NCBI GenBank assembly: GCA_022828105.1
Contig: JAJEJC010000005.1
Coordinates: 62,001 to 126,000, forward strand
DNA from: Dehalococcoidia bacterium
GTDB lineage: Bacteria > Chloroflexota > Dehalococcoidia > Bin125
DNA: 64,000 nt
Direction: 5' to 3'
A program made the position numbers and the translations under genes. Below the pieces are notes generated by a model that saw only the letters and a program-made list of their open reading frames with translations, was not told the origin of the DNA and searched no databases. How positions within the stretch are numbered: the first letter of the stretch is position 1; each line of letters begins with the position of its first letter. Positions 8,285 to 17,070 of the stretch are shown here, piece after piece.

Positions 8285-9511
8285 TTATCGCTTCGACTCG
8301 GGCACGTCGAAACCGAACAGCCGACCGGCGTTCAGACCCAGGATCTTGGCCCGCTCTTCGTCGGTCAGATCACCCATGGTGCGCTCGATTGCCGCTGCGG
8401 AGTGCGGCCAAGAGCCCTCGTGGTGCGGGTAGTCGTTGGCCCAGAGCAGGTTGTCGATCAGGTCGTACTTGCGGGCCAGGTCCACGCCCGGGCCGTCGTC
8501 CTGGAACGAACCGAAGCAGTGCGCGCGATAGTATTCCGAAGGCAGGCCCTCGAGCTTGGGGAACGCCCACATGTGGTGCTTGTGGTAGGCCTCGTCCATC
8601 GCCGTCATCGCCCAGGGAATCCATCCGATGCCGGCCTCGATTGTCCCGGCGCGGAGATCGAGGAAGCGCTGGAAGACGCCCGAAGCGCACATGTTGATGA
8701 TCGGTTCCATCGTCATCGCCAGCGAGTGGAAGACGTAGTTGGTCACTGCGCCGCCGTTGCCGCGCGCCCCGCGCGGGTCGCGGCCGGTCGAGACGTGGAA
8801 CGTGATCGGCAGGCCGGTCTCCTCGACCGCAGCCCAGAGCGGGTCGAACTCGGGCAGGTTGTAGTTGCGCGAGTCTTCGCCCGTTGGTCCCCAGACCGGC
8901 TTGGCCGGGAATGAGAAGCCGCGGAAGCCGCGCTCGGCCGAGCGCTGGACCTCGGCGATCGCGCCGGGGATGTCGCCGGTCGCGACGCAGGCCAGCGGCG
9001 AGGACCGGTCATACACATCGCCAAAGGTCTCCCAGGCCCAGTCGTTCCAGGCTCTGCACATGGCGTTGGCGAACACCGGGTCGGAGGTCGCCCACATCGA
9101 GAGCCCCTTGTTGGGGAAGATGATCTCGGCGTCGACGCCGTCGCGGTCCATGTCCTTGACGCGCTCTTCGGGCACGGCGTTGCCGTGCTTGTCGCGCAGC
9201 AGGTCTTCGCCGGCCAGCTTCAGGTCGCGGATCTTCGTCGGTCGGTGACCCTCGGTTACCTGCCAGCGGACGCCGTCCTCGTCGACTTCGATACGCGGCA
9301 GCCGGTGCCGGTACTGCTCGTCAACGCGGCGCTCCCAGAGGTCGACCGGCTCGTGCACATGGCAGTCGGCGGAGACCATGAAGTACTTGTTCGGGTCGTC
9401 CGGCCGCGCGGTGCGGAGCCAGCCCTCAATGCCGGGTGTCCGCGTGCGATGTTCCGGAATCTCGTAGCCAACCGGGTCGGCCGAGGCTCGTTCGGCGGTA
9501 ACCATGCGCAA
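8285..9511 (-). CDS. amidohydrolase family protein (metal-dependent TIM-barrel hydrolase)
   Basis: 408 aa. The metal-binding start of an amidohydrolase-2 barrel is seen in SADCHVHEPVDLWERR (about residue 47). A central FHVSTGRDPRG segment supplies a further His, and the final Asp is in WANDYPHHEGSWP. The family cleaves or decarboxylates aromatic and amide-type substrates; relatives are often annotated as ACMSD-like decarboxylases. It is the last gene of a minus-strand set after the crotonase and the small ORF at 9573. A second family member is at 49557-50753. The substrate is unknown. Confidence 0.85.
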   Translation of the reverse strand: MRMVTAERASADPVGYEIPEHRTRTPGIEGWLRTARPDDPNKYFMVSADCHVHEPVDLWERRVDEQYRHRLPRIEVDEDGVRWQVTEGHRPTKIRDLKLAGEDLLRDKHGNAVPEERVKDMDRDGVDAEIIFPNKGLSMWATSDPVFANAMCRAWNDWAWETFGDVYDRSSPLACVATGDIPGAIAEVQRSAERGFRGFSFPAKPVWGPTGEDSRNYNLPEFDPLWAAVEETGLPITFHVSTGRDPRGARGNGGAVTNYVFHSLAMTMEPIINMCASGVFQRFLDLRAGTIEAGIGWIPWAMTAMDEAYHKHHMWAFPKLEGLPSEYYRAHCFGSFQDDGPGVDLARKYDLIDNLLWANDYPHHEGSWPHSAAAIERTMGDLTDEERAKILGLNAGRLFGFDVPESKR

Positions 9512-9572
9512 ATCCTTCCGGGCAGGCGCAGCCTGCCGTCTCTCGATCTTTGCAGCGAGTCTAACCGAGTCG

Positions 9573-9884
9573 CTAGAGCTGCGACAGATCCAATCGCGAG
9601 AACGGACCAGGGTGGTCGTAGTCCAGCGCGATCGTCTCGATCACGCCGCTTTCGGGCAGCGGCAGGTCGATGTACTCGGGATCCAGGCCCTCCGACGGCC
9701 AGAAGCGCAGCCGCACGCCGACCGCATCCTGGGGCGGATCATGCGTCGTCTCGTCTGCCCCGCGCCCGGAGTGGAACCAGTCGCCTTCCGTCTCGCCGTC
9801 GCCGACCAACCAGGAGCCGAACCAGGGCATCGGCTGTCCGAAGTCGGAGGTCTGTTCGTGCCAACGGATTCTCAATGTGGCCAT
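9573..9884 (-). CDS. hypothetical protein, 103 aa
   Basis: I do not recognise a family. The protein is acidic and rich in Trp, Pro and Gly, with no signal peptide or membrane segment, and looks like a small beta-rich domain (MATLRIRWHEQTSDFG at the start, VRLRFWPSEG in the middle). It starts 3 bp after the stop of the crotonase and lies 61 bp before the amidohydrolase, so it is very likely translated from the same mRNA. That makes it a candidate accessory protein of that small pathway. Confidence 0.6.
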   Translation of the reverse strand: MATLRIRWHEQTSDFGQPMPWFGSWLVGDGETEGDWFHSGRGADETTHDPPQDAVGVRLRFWPSEGLDPEYIDLPLPESGVIETIALDYDHPGPFSRLDLSQL

Positions 9885-9887
9885 GGG

Positions 9888-10763
9888 CTAGGTGTCCGTG
9901 AAGTTGGGCAGGCGCTTCTCGGAGAACGCCTTGGGGCCTTCGATTGAGTCGTTCATGCCTTGCAGATTCTGTTCGATCGCTGCGCCGAACTGCTGGGCCA
10001 TGATCGGTTCCATGTAATAGCCGCGGTAGAGCGCCTGCTTGATGTTGCGCACTTCGCGCGGGGCCAGGTAGAGCATCCGACGCGCGTACTGCAGCGCCGT
10101 CTCGAGCAGCAGCTCCTGCGGCACCACGCGCTGAACCCAGCCGAGCTGATGGCAGCGCGCAGCGTCATACTGCGTGTCGCCCCAGAGCGCGAGTTCGAGC
10201 GCCGAGCCGAGCCCGATCTGGCGGGTCAGCGGGGTCATCCAGCCTGCGCCGCCCATGTTCCAGCGCGTTTCGGCGATGCCGATCTTGGCCTCTTCCGACA
10301 TGATCCGGATGTCGCACTGCATCGCGTACATGAAGCCGCCGGCCACGGCCCAGCCGTTGATCGCCGCGATCGTCGGTTTCCACAGGCCCAGCGATTCCGA
10401 GAGCGGCACGGGATTCTTGCGCCGTGAGATGATCGGCGCGGCGCCCGACTCGCGGCCCTCGCGCTCGGCCTCGCGGGTCTCGGCGGTGTTGATCAGGTCT
10501 GCCCCGGCGCAGAAGGCGCGGCCGGCGCCGGTCAGCACGGCGCAACGGGCCCTGGGATCGTCGCGGTACTCCTCGAACGCGTCGTACAGCGCGTCGCTCA
10601 GGCCGTCGCCGATTGCATTGAGCCGGTGCGGGCGGTTGAGCGTGATCAGGTAGACGCCGCCGTCCTCGAGCTTGTCGACCTTGACGACCGGCCCGAAGAC
10701 CTCCTGCGGCGTCGCGCGGTTATGCACCGTCGGGTCGTAGGTCTCGTACTGTTGCTCTGCCAT
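9888..10763 (-). CDS. enoyl-CoA hydratase/isomerase family protein
   Basis: 291 aa from the ATG at 10763 (MAEQQYETYDPTV), preceded by GAGGACGGA. Longer reading to 10850 would run into the divergent carbonic anhydrase promoter region. Crotonase features are GAGRAFCAGADLI, KPTIAAINGWAVAGGFMYAMQCDIR and the active-site Glu in KIGIAETRWNMGG. The second catalytic Glu position of classical hydratases is not obvious. It leads a three-gene minus-strand unit with a hypothetical protein and an amidohydrolase, consistent with degradation of a CoA-linked acid. Confidence 0.88.
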   Translation of the reverse strand: MAEQQYETYDPTVHNRATPQEVFGPVVKVDKLEDGGVYLITLNRPHRLNAIGDGLSDALYDAFEEYRDDPRARCAVLTGAGRAFCAGADLINTAETREAEREGRESGAAPIISRRKNPVPLSESLGLWKPTIAAINGWAVAGGFMYAMQCDIRIMSEEAKIGIAETRWNMGGAGWMTPLTRQIGLGSALELALWGDTQYDAARCHQLGWVQRVVPQELLLETALQYARRMLYLAPREVRNIKQALYRGYYMEPIMAQQFGAAIEQNLQGMNDSIEGPKAFSEKRLPNFTDT

Positions 10764-10874
10764 TGTTCCGTCCTCAAGACCGCGACGGAATCTGTGTCCG
10801 CCTGAGCGGTGATCGTCAATGTGCGCACGATAATCTACCGCTCGAAGCACAAGCGTGAGACGGAGCCCGACGCG

Positions 10875-11495
10875 ATGAGCTCAGCAGGCAACCTGGGAAA
10901 CGGCCAGTCACCAATCGACCTCAGCGGCTGGGTTGCGTCCAACGAGCCCGCGCCCATCCTTGGCTACAACAGCGACGCGGCGCGCGTCGAGCGGTTGCCG
11001 GGCTTCGTCATGATCCACTTCGATCCGGGCAGCGAACTGACGCTGGGCGAGGATCGCTACCGGCTGCTTCAACTCCATTGGCACACGCCTGCCGAGCACA
11101 CGATCGACGGCGATGAGTTCGCCGCCGAGGTCCACTTTGTTCACATCAATAGAGAGGACCAACTGCTCGTCGTGGGAACTGTCTACCGCCTCGGAGACGC
11201 AGACGAAGGACTGCAGCAGATCATCGACTCGATTCCACCGGCTGACGCTGCGGACGAAGTCCCGACCCTGTCCGCGACCAACCACCCTTCCGATTCTGAC
11301 GGCTTCTATCACTACGTCGGTTCGCTCACTGCCGCGCCGTTCAGTGAACCCGTCCTCTGGTACGTCGGCAGATCGGTGCGCAGCGTCTCTCAACGCCAGG
11401 TCGAGCAGCTCCAGGCGTTGTGCGGCGGTCCCAATGCGCGGCCGCTGCAGGATCGCAACGAGCGGACGATCCTCTGCGTCGGCTGCGGCCGCTAA
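10875..11495 (+). CDS. alpha-class carbonic anhydrase, no signal peptide
   Basis: 206 aa from the ATG at 10875. Alpha-type motifs are QSPIDL near the start, LLQLHWHTPAEHTIDG with the first two zinc His, AAEVHFVH with the third, and the C-terminal FYHYVGSLTAAPFSEPVLWYV. It interconverts CO2 and bicarbonate. Bacterial alpha enzymes are normally exported, but this one begins almost directly at the catalytic domain with no hydrophobic leader. The position matching the proton-shuttle His64 (NNGH in relatives) reads PGF, so turnover may be reduced. The C-terminus has two Cys (ILCVGCGR). It is divergent from the crotonase gene. Confidence 0.88.
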   Translation: MSSAGNLGNGQSPIDLSGWVASNEPAPILGYNSDAARVERLPGFVMIHFDPGSELTLGEDRYRLLQLHWHTPAEHTIDGDEFAAEVHFVHINREDQLLVVGTVYRLGDADEGLQQIIDSIPPADAADEVPTLSATNHPSDSDGFYHYVGSLTAAPFSEPVLWYVGRSVRSVSQRQVEQLQALCGGPNARPLQDRNERTILCVGCGR

Positions 11496-11544
11496 GCGCC
11501 GCTACCATCGAGCCAATCCCGGCCAGCTACGACGAGCAACGACC

Positions 11545-13077
11545 ATGCCACCTCAAGTCACCACTTCTCTCGGCAAAGTCCAGGGCGCGGAGGACGACGG
11601 CTGCGCCGTCTTCCACGGCGTCCCGTTCGCCTCGCCTCCGGTCGGCGAACTGCGCTGGCGTCCGCCCGAGCCGATCCAGCCCTGGGACGGCGTCCGCGAC
11701 GCGACCGAGTTCTCGGCCTCGGCTATGCAGCGCCAGCTGCCCGGCGACGTCGGCGATCTGATCGGCATTCCGGCACAAACCCAGTCGGAAGACTGCCTCT
11801 ACCTCAACGTCTGGACGCCGTCCTGCGACGAGCGCAAGCGACCGGTGATGGTCTGGATCCACGGCGGCGGCAACACGGTCGGTTCCGGCACTCAGCCGCG
11901 CATCGACGGGCGCACGCTAGCGATGACCGGCGACGTGGTCGTGGTGACGCTCAACTACCGGCTGGGCGTGTTCGGCTGGCTGCACGCTCCGATCCTCGGC
12001 GCATACGGCAACGAGGGCCTTCTCGATCAGACGGCGGCGCTGTTCTGGGTGCGCCGGGAGATCGAGGCGTTCGGCGGCGACCCGAACAACGTGACCGTGT
12101 TCGGACAGTCGGCCGGCGGATTCGACATCGCCCACCTGATGGCGATGCCGGCGGCGACGGGCGCGTTCGACAAGGCGATCCCGATGAGCGGCTCGCTGAT
12201 CGACACGATCACCAAGGTCGAGGCGCGGGCAGTGGCGGAACGCTTCCTGATGCGCTTCGGCGGCTGGGAGGATCCGGAGCGGATGCGCCGCGTCGACGCC
12301 GGCGACCTGCTCGACTACCAGGTCGAGCTGACCGGCGGCGGATTCGGCGGCGCACGATTCGGACCCGTCGCGGACGGCTACTCGCTCGGACTCGACGCCG
12401 AGCGGCGCATCGGCGCGGGAATCCAGACCCGGGGCATGCCGCTGCTGATCGGTCACACCAAAGACGAATTCAACCTCTTCACCGCGACGCGCGAGGGCGC
12501 CGACCAGATGTCCGACAACGATCTGCTCGCCGCGGCCACCGCGCCCTTCGGCGGCATGCGCGCCGCCGAAGGCGTCGACCGCTATCAGCGAGCGCGCGAC
12601 GCTCGCGGCGAGCCGACCGACAACTTCTCGGTCTGGAACGCGATCATGACCGACTCGATGTTCCGCATCCCGGCAGTCAAGACGGCCGAGGCGCAGAGTC
12701 GCCACACACAGGAGGTCTGGAGCTATCGCTTCGACTATCCGTCGCCCGCATACGACGGTCGGCTGGGCAGTTGCCACTCGCTCGACATCCCCTTCATCTG
12801 GGGCACCTACGAGGCCGAGAACATGAAGCGCTTCTGCGGCGACGCGTCGCCCGAGCTGGAGTCGTTGTCGGACACGATGATGCAGACCTACCTCGCCTTC
12901 GCCAGGAATGGCGACCCGAACAACGAGCAGCTACCCGATTGGCCGGCCTACAACGCGGAGGATCGCGCGGTGATGACACTCAATCACCACAGCGAAGTCG
13001 TCAACGCCCCGGCAGACGAAGAGCGCGACTTCTGGGCCTCGCTAGCGCCGAGAGAGCTGTCCCGGGTGGGGGGTTAG
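11545..13077 (+). CDS. type B carboxylesterase/lipase family protein
   Basis: 510 aa from the ATG at 11545. The alpha/beta-hydrolase features are clear: the family N-terminus FHGVPFASPPVGELRW, SEDCLYLNVWTP, the oxyanion-hole WIHGGGN, the nucleophile elbow FGQSAGG (Ser189), an acidic residue in the GHTKDEFN region, and the catalytic His in CHSLDIPFIWG. It hydrolyses carboxylic esters of small or medium alcohols. No leader is present, so it is cytoplasmic. The stop overlaps by 4 bp the stop of the PIN gene on the other strand. An in-frame open stretch upstream (11113-11544) lies over the carbonic anhydrase gene and was excluded. Confidence 0.9.
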   Translation: MPPQVTTSLGKVQGAEDDGCAVFHGVPFASPPVGELRWRPPEPIQPWDGVRDATEFSASAMQRQLPGDVGDLIGIPAQTQSEDCLYLNVWTPSCDERKRPVMVWIHGGGNTVGSGTQPRIDGRTLAMTGDVVVVTLNYRLGVFGWLHAPILGAYGNEGLLDQTAALFWVRREIEAFGGDPNNVTVFGQSAGGFDIAHLMAMPAATGAFDKAIPMSGSLIDTITKVEARAVAERFLMRFGGWEDPERMRRVDAGDLLDYQVELTGGGFGGARFGPVADGYSLGLDAERRIGAGIQTRGMPLLIGHTKDEFNLFTATREGADQMSDNDLLAAATAPFGGMRAAEGVDRYQRARDARGEPTDNFSVWNAIMTDSMFRIPAVKTAEAQSRHTQEVWSYRFDYPSPAYDGRLGSCHSLDIPFIWGTYEAENMKRFCGDASPELESLSDTMMQTYLAFARNGDPNNEQLPDWPAYNAEDRAVMTLNHHSEVVNAPADEERDFWASLAPRELSRVGG

Positions 13078-13484
13078 CTCGAGAACAGCTCCACACCTTG
13101 GGCGGCAGCCGCGCTTTCCAGATCGTTGTCCAGAGTCGCCAGTGGCAGGTTGTGGCGAATGGTGAGTTCGAGATACAGGGCGTCGTAGAAGGTCAGGTCG
13201 TGGTCAGCGGCTAGAGAGAACGTGTGGTCGAGCGCTAAGTCAGCATCGATCTCAATCATCAGGTCATCCAGGTAGTGGAAGCGTTCCATTGACTCGCCGC
13301 GGCGCAGTCGCCCTCTGCGCTCGGCGACCAGGAGCGAGTTGGCTACCTCGAATCGCCAGTGTTGCGGTACTACCGCACCACCAGCTTGTACCGACCGGTG
13401 CACCGAGAGTGAGAACGTGTCCTGCTCATCATCCAGCAGCCAACCGATCGTGACTGATGCATCCAGGACGATGAGGTTCACCAA
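13074..13484 (-). CDS. PIN-domain ribonuclease toxin, VapC-like
   Basis: 136 aa. The PIN-domain acidic residues can be placed: Asp in LIVLDASVTIGWLL, Glu in RFEVANSLL, and Asp in LTFYDALYLELT with a further Asp in LATLDNDL. VapC toxins cleave tRNA or rRNA with Mg2+. It overlaps by 7 bp the upstream antitoxin gene (13478-13759), the normal translational coupling of a type II module. It is convergent with the carboxylesterase. Confidence 0.85.
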   Translation of the reverse strand: MVNLIVLDASVTIGWLLDDEQDTFSLSVHRSVQAGGAVVPQHWRFEVANSLLVAERRGRLRRGESMERFHYLDDLMIEIDADLALDHTFSLAADHDLTFYDALYLELTIRHNLPLATLDNDLESAAAAQGVELFSS

Positions 13485-13759
13485 CGATGGCCTTCATGAC
13501 GCCAGGCCAGAATCTCCTCACGCGTGACATTCATGGGTGACCAGGTCGCTTTGACTTCCAGGAAGTCGGCCAATCCGGTCCAACTCTCTTTCGTGTAGAA
13601 CTCCTGCTTCGCCCCTTGCGAAAACACCGCCAGGACTCTGTCCCCCGATGTGACGGCCACCGTCCTCCCCGCCTCGACAAGAGCAAGCAACTCATCGATG
13701 CGACGTCTGAACTCGTCGATTGGACACAACACCCGAGTGCTGACATCTTCCACGACCAT
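13478..13759 (-). CDS. antitoxin of the PIN toxin, Phd/YefM-like
   Basis: 93 aa. The N-terminal part (EFRRRIDELLALVEAGRTVAVTSGDRVLAVF) has the helix-strand layout of Phd/YefM antitoxins, which bind DNA and repress their own promoter. The C-terminal half (WSPMNVTREEILAWRHEGHRW) is the likely toxin-neutralising tail. It sits just upstream of, and overlapping, the PIN gene. The family assignment is weaker than for the toxin; position and size carry much of the case. Confidence 0.7.
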   Translation of the reverse strand: MVVEDVSTRVLCPIDEFRRRIDELLALVEAGRTVAVTSGDRVLAVFSQGAKQEFYTKESWTGLADFLEVKATWSPMNVTREEILAWRHEGHRW

Positions 13760-13900
13760 TGAAGGCTCCTGTCTCTCTTCATGAGCAGCCTACCTCGATT
13801 CAGATGCCGTGGTCGTTGCTATCGACTTCTGTCGGCGCGGCCCTAATATGTGATTCATCGAACAACATCGGCGCAATCACTCGCCGGAAGGGGGTCGGAC

Positions 13901-15004
13901 ATGAAAATCGAAACAGGATTCGGCGGCGGCTGGCTGGGCGGAATCGCCGAGCAGGTCAAGACGCTGGAGGCTCGCGGCTTCGACTCGATCGTCGTGCCCG
14001 AGACCAAGCACAACTCGCTGTTCCAGATGATGATCGCCGCCGAACACACCGAGCGGGTGGAGATCTCCTCATCAGTCACGATCGCCTTCCCGCGCACGCC
14101 GATGATCATGGCCCAGGCCGCATGGGATTTGCAACAGTTCTCCGGGGGACGGATCAACCTTGGTCTGGGCAGCCAGGTCAAGGGACACAACGTTCGGCGG
14201 TTCGGCGGCACCTGGGCGCCTCCGGCCAAGCGCATGGAGGACTACATCAACATGATGCGCGCCGTCTGGCACTCCTGGCAGACCGGCGAGCGTCCTGAGT
14301 TCATCTCCGACAACTACACCTACACGCTGATGACGCCGATGTTCGATCCGGGGCCGATTGAGTTCGACGCGCCCAAGGTCTCGCTGGCCAACGTCGGTCC
14401 GCTCATGGCGCAGACCGCCGGCGCCTGCGCCGACGGTCTCAGGCCGCACGGCTTCATGACCCACAAGGTGATGATGGAAACGGTCATCCCCAACGTGAAG
14501 AAGGGCGCCGACCGCGCCGGCCGCAGCCTCGACCAGATCGACTTCAGCGTCGGCGGCTTCCTGGCCTTCGGCGAGACCGAGTCCGAGGTCGAGCAGTCGA
14601 TCGACGGTCTGCGCCGCGCCATCTCCTTCTACGGCTCGACGCGCAGCTACCACGGCGTCTTCCGCGCGCACGGCCTCGAGTCCCTCGGCATGCAGTTGCA
14701 CGAACTCTCGCTCAAGGGTGAGTGGGACAAGATGCACGAAGCGGTCAACTTCGAGGTAGCGGCCGAAATGGCGCACGCCACGACCTGGGACGATCTGCCC
14801 CGCTACGTGCGCCAGAACCTGGGCTACGCCAGCCGCATCTCGCTGGGCCAGTATGCGCGCCAGGCGGAGGAAGGCGCCGGCAGCGGCTTCGGATACCCCG
14901 GTCAGAAGCGTGGCGAGTCCAGTGCCCCCAGCCTCACCGAGGAGCGGCTGTCCTGGCTGATGGACGAGCTCAAGCCGCTTGGCGCGAATCCCTCGGCGAG
15001 CTAG
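13901..15004 (+). CDS. LLM-class (luciferase-like) F420-dependent oxidoreductase
   Basis: 367 aa from the ATG at 13901, with GGAAGGGGG upstream. It has the bacterial-luciferase fold: MKIETGFGGG, LEARGFDSIVVPETKH, then IAFPRTPMIMAQAAWDLQQ and SGGRINLGLGSQVKGHNVRRFG, typical of the F420-using TIGR03617-type group. It probably oxidises or reduces a small alcohol, ketone or CoA-linked intermediate with coenzyme F420. It opens a plus-strand set with a DinB-like protein and two CoA-transferases. A paralog is at 58150-59217. Confidence 0.85.
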   Translation: MKIETGFGGGWLGGIAEQVKTLEARGFDSIVVPETKHNSLFQMMIAAEHTERVEISSSVTIAFPRTPMIMAQAAWDLQQFSGGRINLGLGSQVKGHNVRRFGGTWAPPAKRMEDYINMMRAVWHSWQTGERPEFISDNYTYTLMTPMFDPGPIEFDAPKVSLANVGPLMAQTAGACADGLRPHGFMTHKVMMETVIPNVKKGADRAGRSLDQIDFSVGGFLAFGETESEVEQSIDGLRRAISFYGSTRSYHGVFRAHGLESLGMQLHELSLKGEWDKMHEAVNFEVAAEMAHATTWDDLPRYVRQNLGYASRISLGQYARQAEEGAGSGFGYPGQKRGESSAPSLTEERLSWLMDELKPLGANPSAS

Positions 15005-15022
15005 CCGCCGCCAACTCGCGCC

Positions 15023-15805
15023 ATGCCGGACCCCTACCAGCAACTGCTTGACGATCTCGTCGCCGAGCAGCAGTACCTCGACGAACAGCTCGCCGACATC
15101 CCTGATAGCGTCTGGGAACATGACACGCCCTGTCGCGGTTGGATGGTGCGCGATGTGATCGCCCATTTGGCCGAGGTCGACGACAACGCGGCTGCGGTCG
15201 CTTCAGGCGTGGCCTCGCAGATGGAAGGCGGCGGCCGCTCGGCGGATGGACTGCGTTCCGCTCTGCAGGACAGCTCGCGGCAGATGACCCGGTTGCAACT
15301 CGTCGACTGGTGGCGCGCCGCTCGGCAACGGCTGCAGGACGCGCTGCGACCGCTCGATGCCCGCACTCGCTTGCCCTGGGCCGGACCGCCGATGAGCGCG
15401 CGCTCGTTTGCCACCGCGCGGTTGATGGAATGCTGGTCGCACGGGCTCGACGCGCTCGACGGCGCAGGCGTCGAGCCGATCCACTCGGACCGGTTGCAGC
15501 ACATCGCGCATCTCGGCTTCATCACCCGCAGCTTCGCCTATCAGACGCGCGGCCTGGAACCGAACACCGACCCCTTGCGAGTGGAGTTGGCGCTGCCCTC
15601 GGGCGCCGACTGGGTTCGCGGCGACGAGGGCGCCGCCAACGTCATCTCTGGCTCGGCGGTCGACTTCTGCCGCGTCGCGACCCAACGCATTCACTACAGG
15701 GACACCGAGCTCAGCTTCACCCCGGGCGCCGCCGAAGAGTTCCTCCAGGTCGCCCAGGCCTTCGCCGGCCCACCCGGCGAGGGCCGCGCGCCGCAGCGCC
15801 GCTAA
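15023..15805 (+). CDS. TIGR03084-type metal-binding protein (DinB/maleylpyruvate isomerase-like fold)
   Basis: 260 aa. It has a four-helix DinB-like N-terminal domain with likely metal ligands His48 in IAHLAEVDDN and the Glu/His of MECWSHGLDAL. The C-terminal domain contains ISGSAVDFCRVATQRIHY, as in the actinobacterial/chloroflexal TIGR03084 family. Related proteins are mycothiol- or other thiol-dependent isomerases, but the true reaction of this family is unknown. It starts 18 bp after the LLM gene and is followed 26 bp later by a CoA-transferase, so it belongs to the same transcript. Confidence 0.85.
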   Translation: MPDPYQQLLDDLVAEQQYLDEQLADIPDSVWEHDTPCRGWMVRDVIAHLAEVDDNAAAVASGVASQMEGGGRSADGLRSALQDSSRQMTRLQLVDWWRAARQRLQDALRPLDARTRLPWAGPPMSARSFATARLMECWSHGLDALDGAGVEPIHSDRLQHIAHLGFITRSFAYQTRGLEPNTDPLRVELALPSGADWVRGDEGAANVISGSAVDFCRVATQRIHYRDTELSFTPGAAEEFLQVAQAFAGPPGEGRAPQRR

Positions 15806-15831
15806 GCAGGCAGACGGTTACCCTGCCGCTG

Positions 15832-17070
15832 ATGTTGTCGCCCTATCGAGTCATCGACCTCACGGACGAGCGCGGCGTGCTGGCCGGGCAGATGCTTGCC
15901 GACCTCGGCGCCGACGTGATCCAGGTCGAGCCGCCGGGCGGTTCGACCGGTCGCGGCATCGCGCCTCTTTTCGCCGACCGGCCTGAGGACTCGATCTACT
16001 GGGCCGCCTACACGCGAGGCAAGCGTGGGGTCACCTGCAATCTCGAAGATGGGCGCGGGCGCGACCTGCTCCTGCGACTCCTGGAAACCGCCGACTTCCT
16101 GATCGAGTCCTCCGATGTCGGGCGGATGGCCGAACTGGGTCTCGACTACGAGTCGCTGCATGAGCGATTCCCGCGCCTGATCTACACCTCGATCTCCGCG
16201 TTCGGACAAACCGGACCGAAGGCGCACTACGTCGGTTCCGATCTCGCGATCTGGGCGGCCGGGACGCCGCTGCTGATGACCGGCGACGACGACCGCCCGC
16301 CCGTGCGCGTCTCCCAGCCGCAGTCGTGGGGCCACGCATCCGGCGATGCTGCAGGCGGGGCGATGCTGGCGCTGCACGCTCGCCACCAGACGGGACGCGG
16401 CCAGCACGTTGATGTGTCGGCGCAGGTCTCGGCAGCCCAGGCGACGCTGGCGCAGATCCTGGCTTACTCAGTCGGATCGCCTGACCCCGAGCGCTACGGC
16501 GGCGGACTCAAGCTGCGCGGCGTCGGGCTGCGCGGCACGGCCGATGTCCACGACGGCCATATCGTGATGACCCTCGCGCCGGGACCGGCAATCGGCCACT
16601 TCGCCAACCACGCCGTGAAGTGGCTGGTCGACATCGGCGCCGTCGACGAGAGCCTGGCCCAGGAGGATTTCGTCACCTACGCCGATCGCGCGGCGGTGGG
16701 CCAGGCCGATCCCGAGCTCTTCCCGCGCGTCCAGCAGATCATGCGCGAGCAGGTCGCGACTCGCACCAAGCAAGAGATGCTGGAAATCTCGATCGAGTAC
16801 GACCTGCTGCTCGTCCCCGTCCTGGACGTCGTCGACCTCGGCGCGAGCCGGCAACTGGAGTCGCGCGAGTTCTGGCGGGAGATTGAGCACGAAGACGGCC
16901 GCGTCGTCACCTATCCCGGTCCGCCGCTCAAGGTCTACCTCGATGGGAGCGCGATGGACGGGCGGATGACGCCGCCGCCGATGCTGGGACAGGACAACGA
17001 AGCGGTGTACGGGGAACTGGGTCTGAGCGCGAATGAGCTGGCGTCGCTGGAGTCGGCAGGCGTGATATGA
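15832..17070 (+). CDS. CaiB/BaiF class III CoA-transferase
   Basis: 412 aa from the ATG at 15832 (MLSPYRVIDLTDERG). The family N-terminus is followed by LADLGADVIQVEPPGGS, RGKRGVTCNLED, LIYTSISAFGQTGP and TGRGQHVDVSAQVS. The Asp that forms the acyl-anhydride intermediate fits in HASGDAAGGAM. It moves CoA between carboxylic acids. It is translationally coupled to the next CoA-transferase (ATGA overlap), which suggests a heteromer or two successive steps on one substrate. Confidence 0.9.
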   Translation: MLSPYRVIDLTDERGVLAGQMLADLGADVIQVEPPGGSTGRGIAPLFADRPEDSIYWAAYTRGKRGVTCNLEDGRGRDLLLRLLETADFLIESSDVGRMAELGLDYESLHERFPRLIYTSISAFGQTGPKAHYVGSDLAIWAAGTPLLMTGDDDRPPVRVSQPQSWGHASGDAAGGAMLALHARHQTGRGQHVDVSAQVSAAQATLAQILAYSVGSPDPERYGGGLKLRGVGLRGTADVHDGHIVMTLAPGPAIGHFANHAVKWLVDIGAVDESLAQEDFVTYADRAAVGQADPELFPRVQQIMREQVATRTKQEMLEISIEYDLLLVPVLDVVDLGASRQLESREFWREIEHEDGRVVTYPGPPLKVYLDGSAMDGRMTPPPMLGQDNEAVYGELGLSANELASLESAGVI

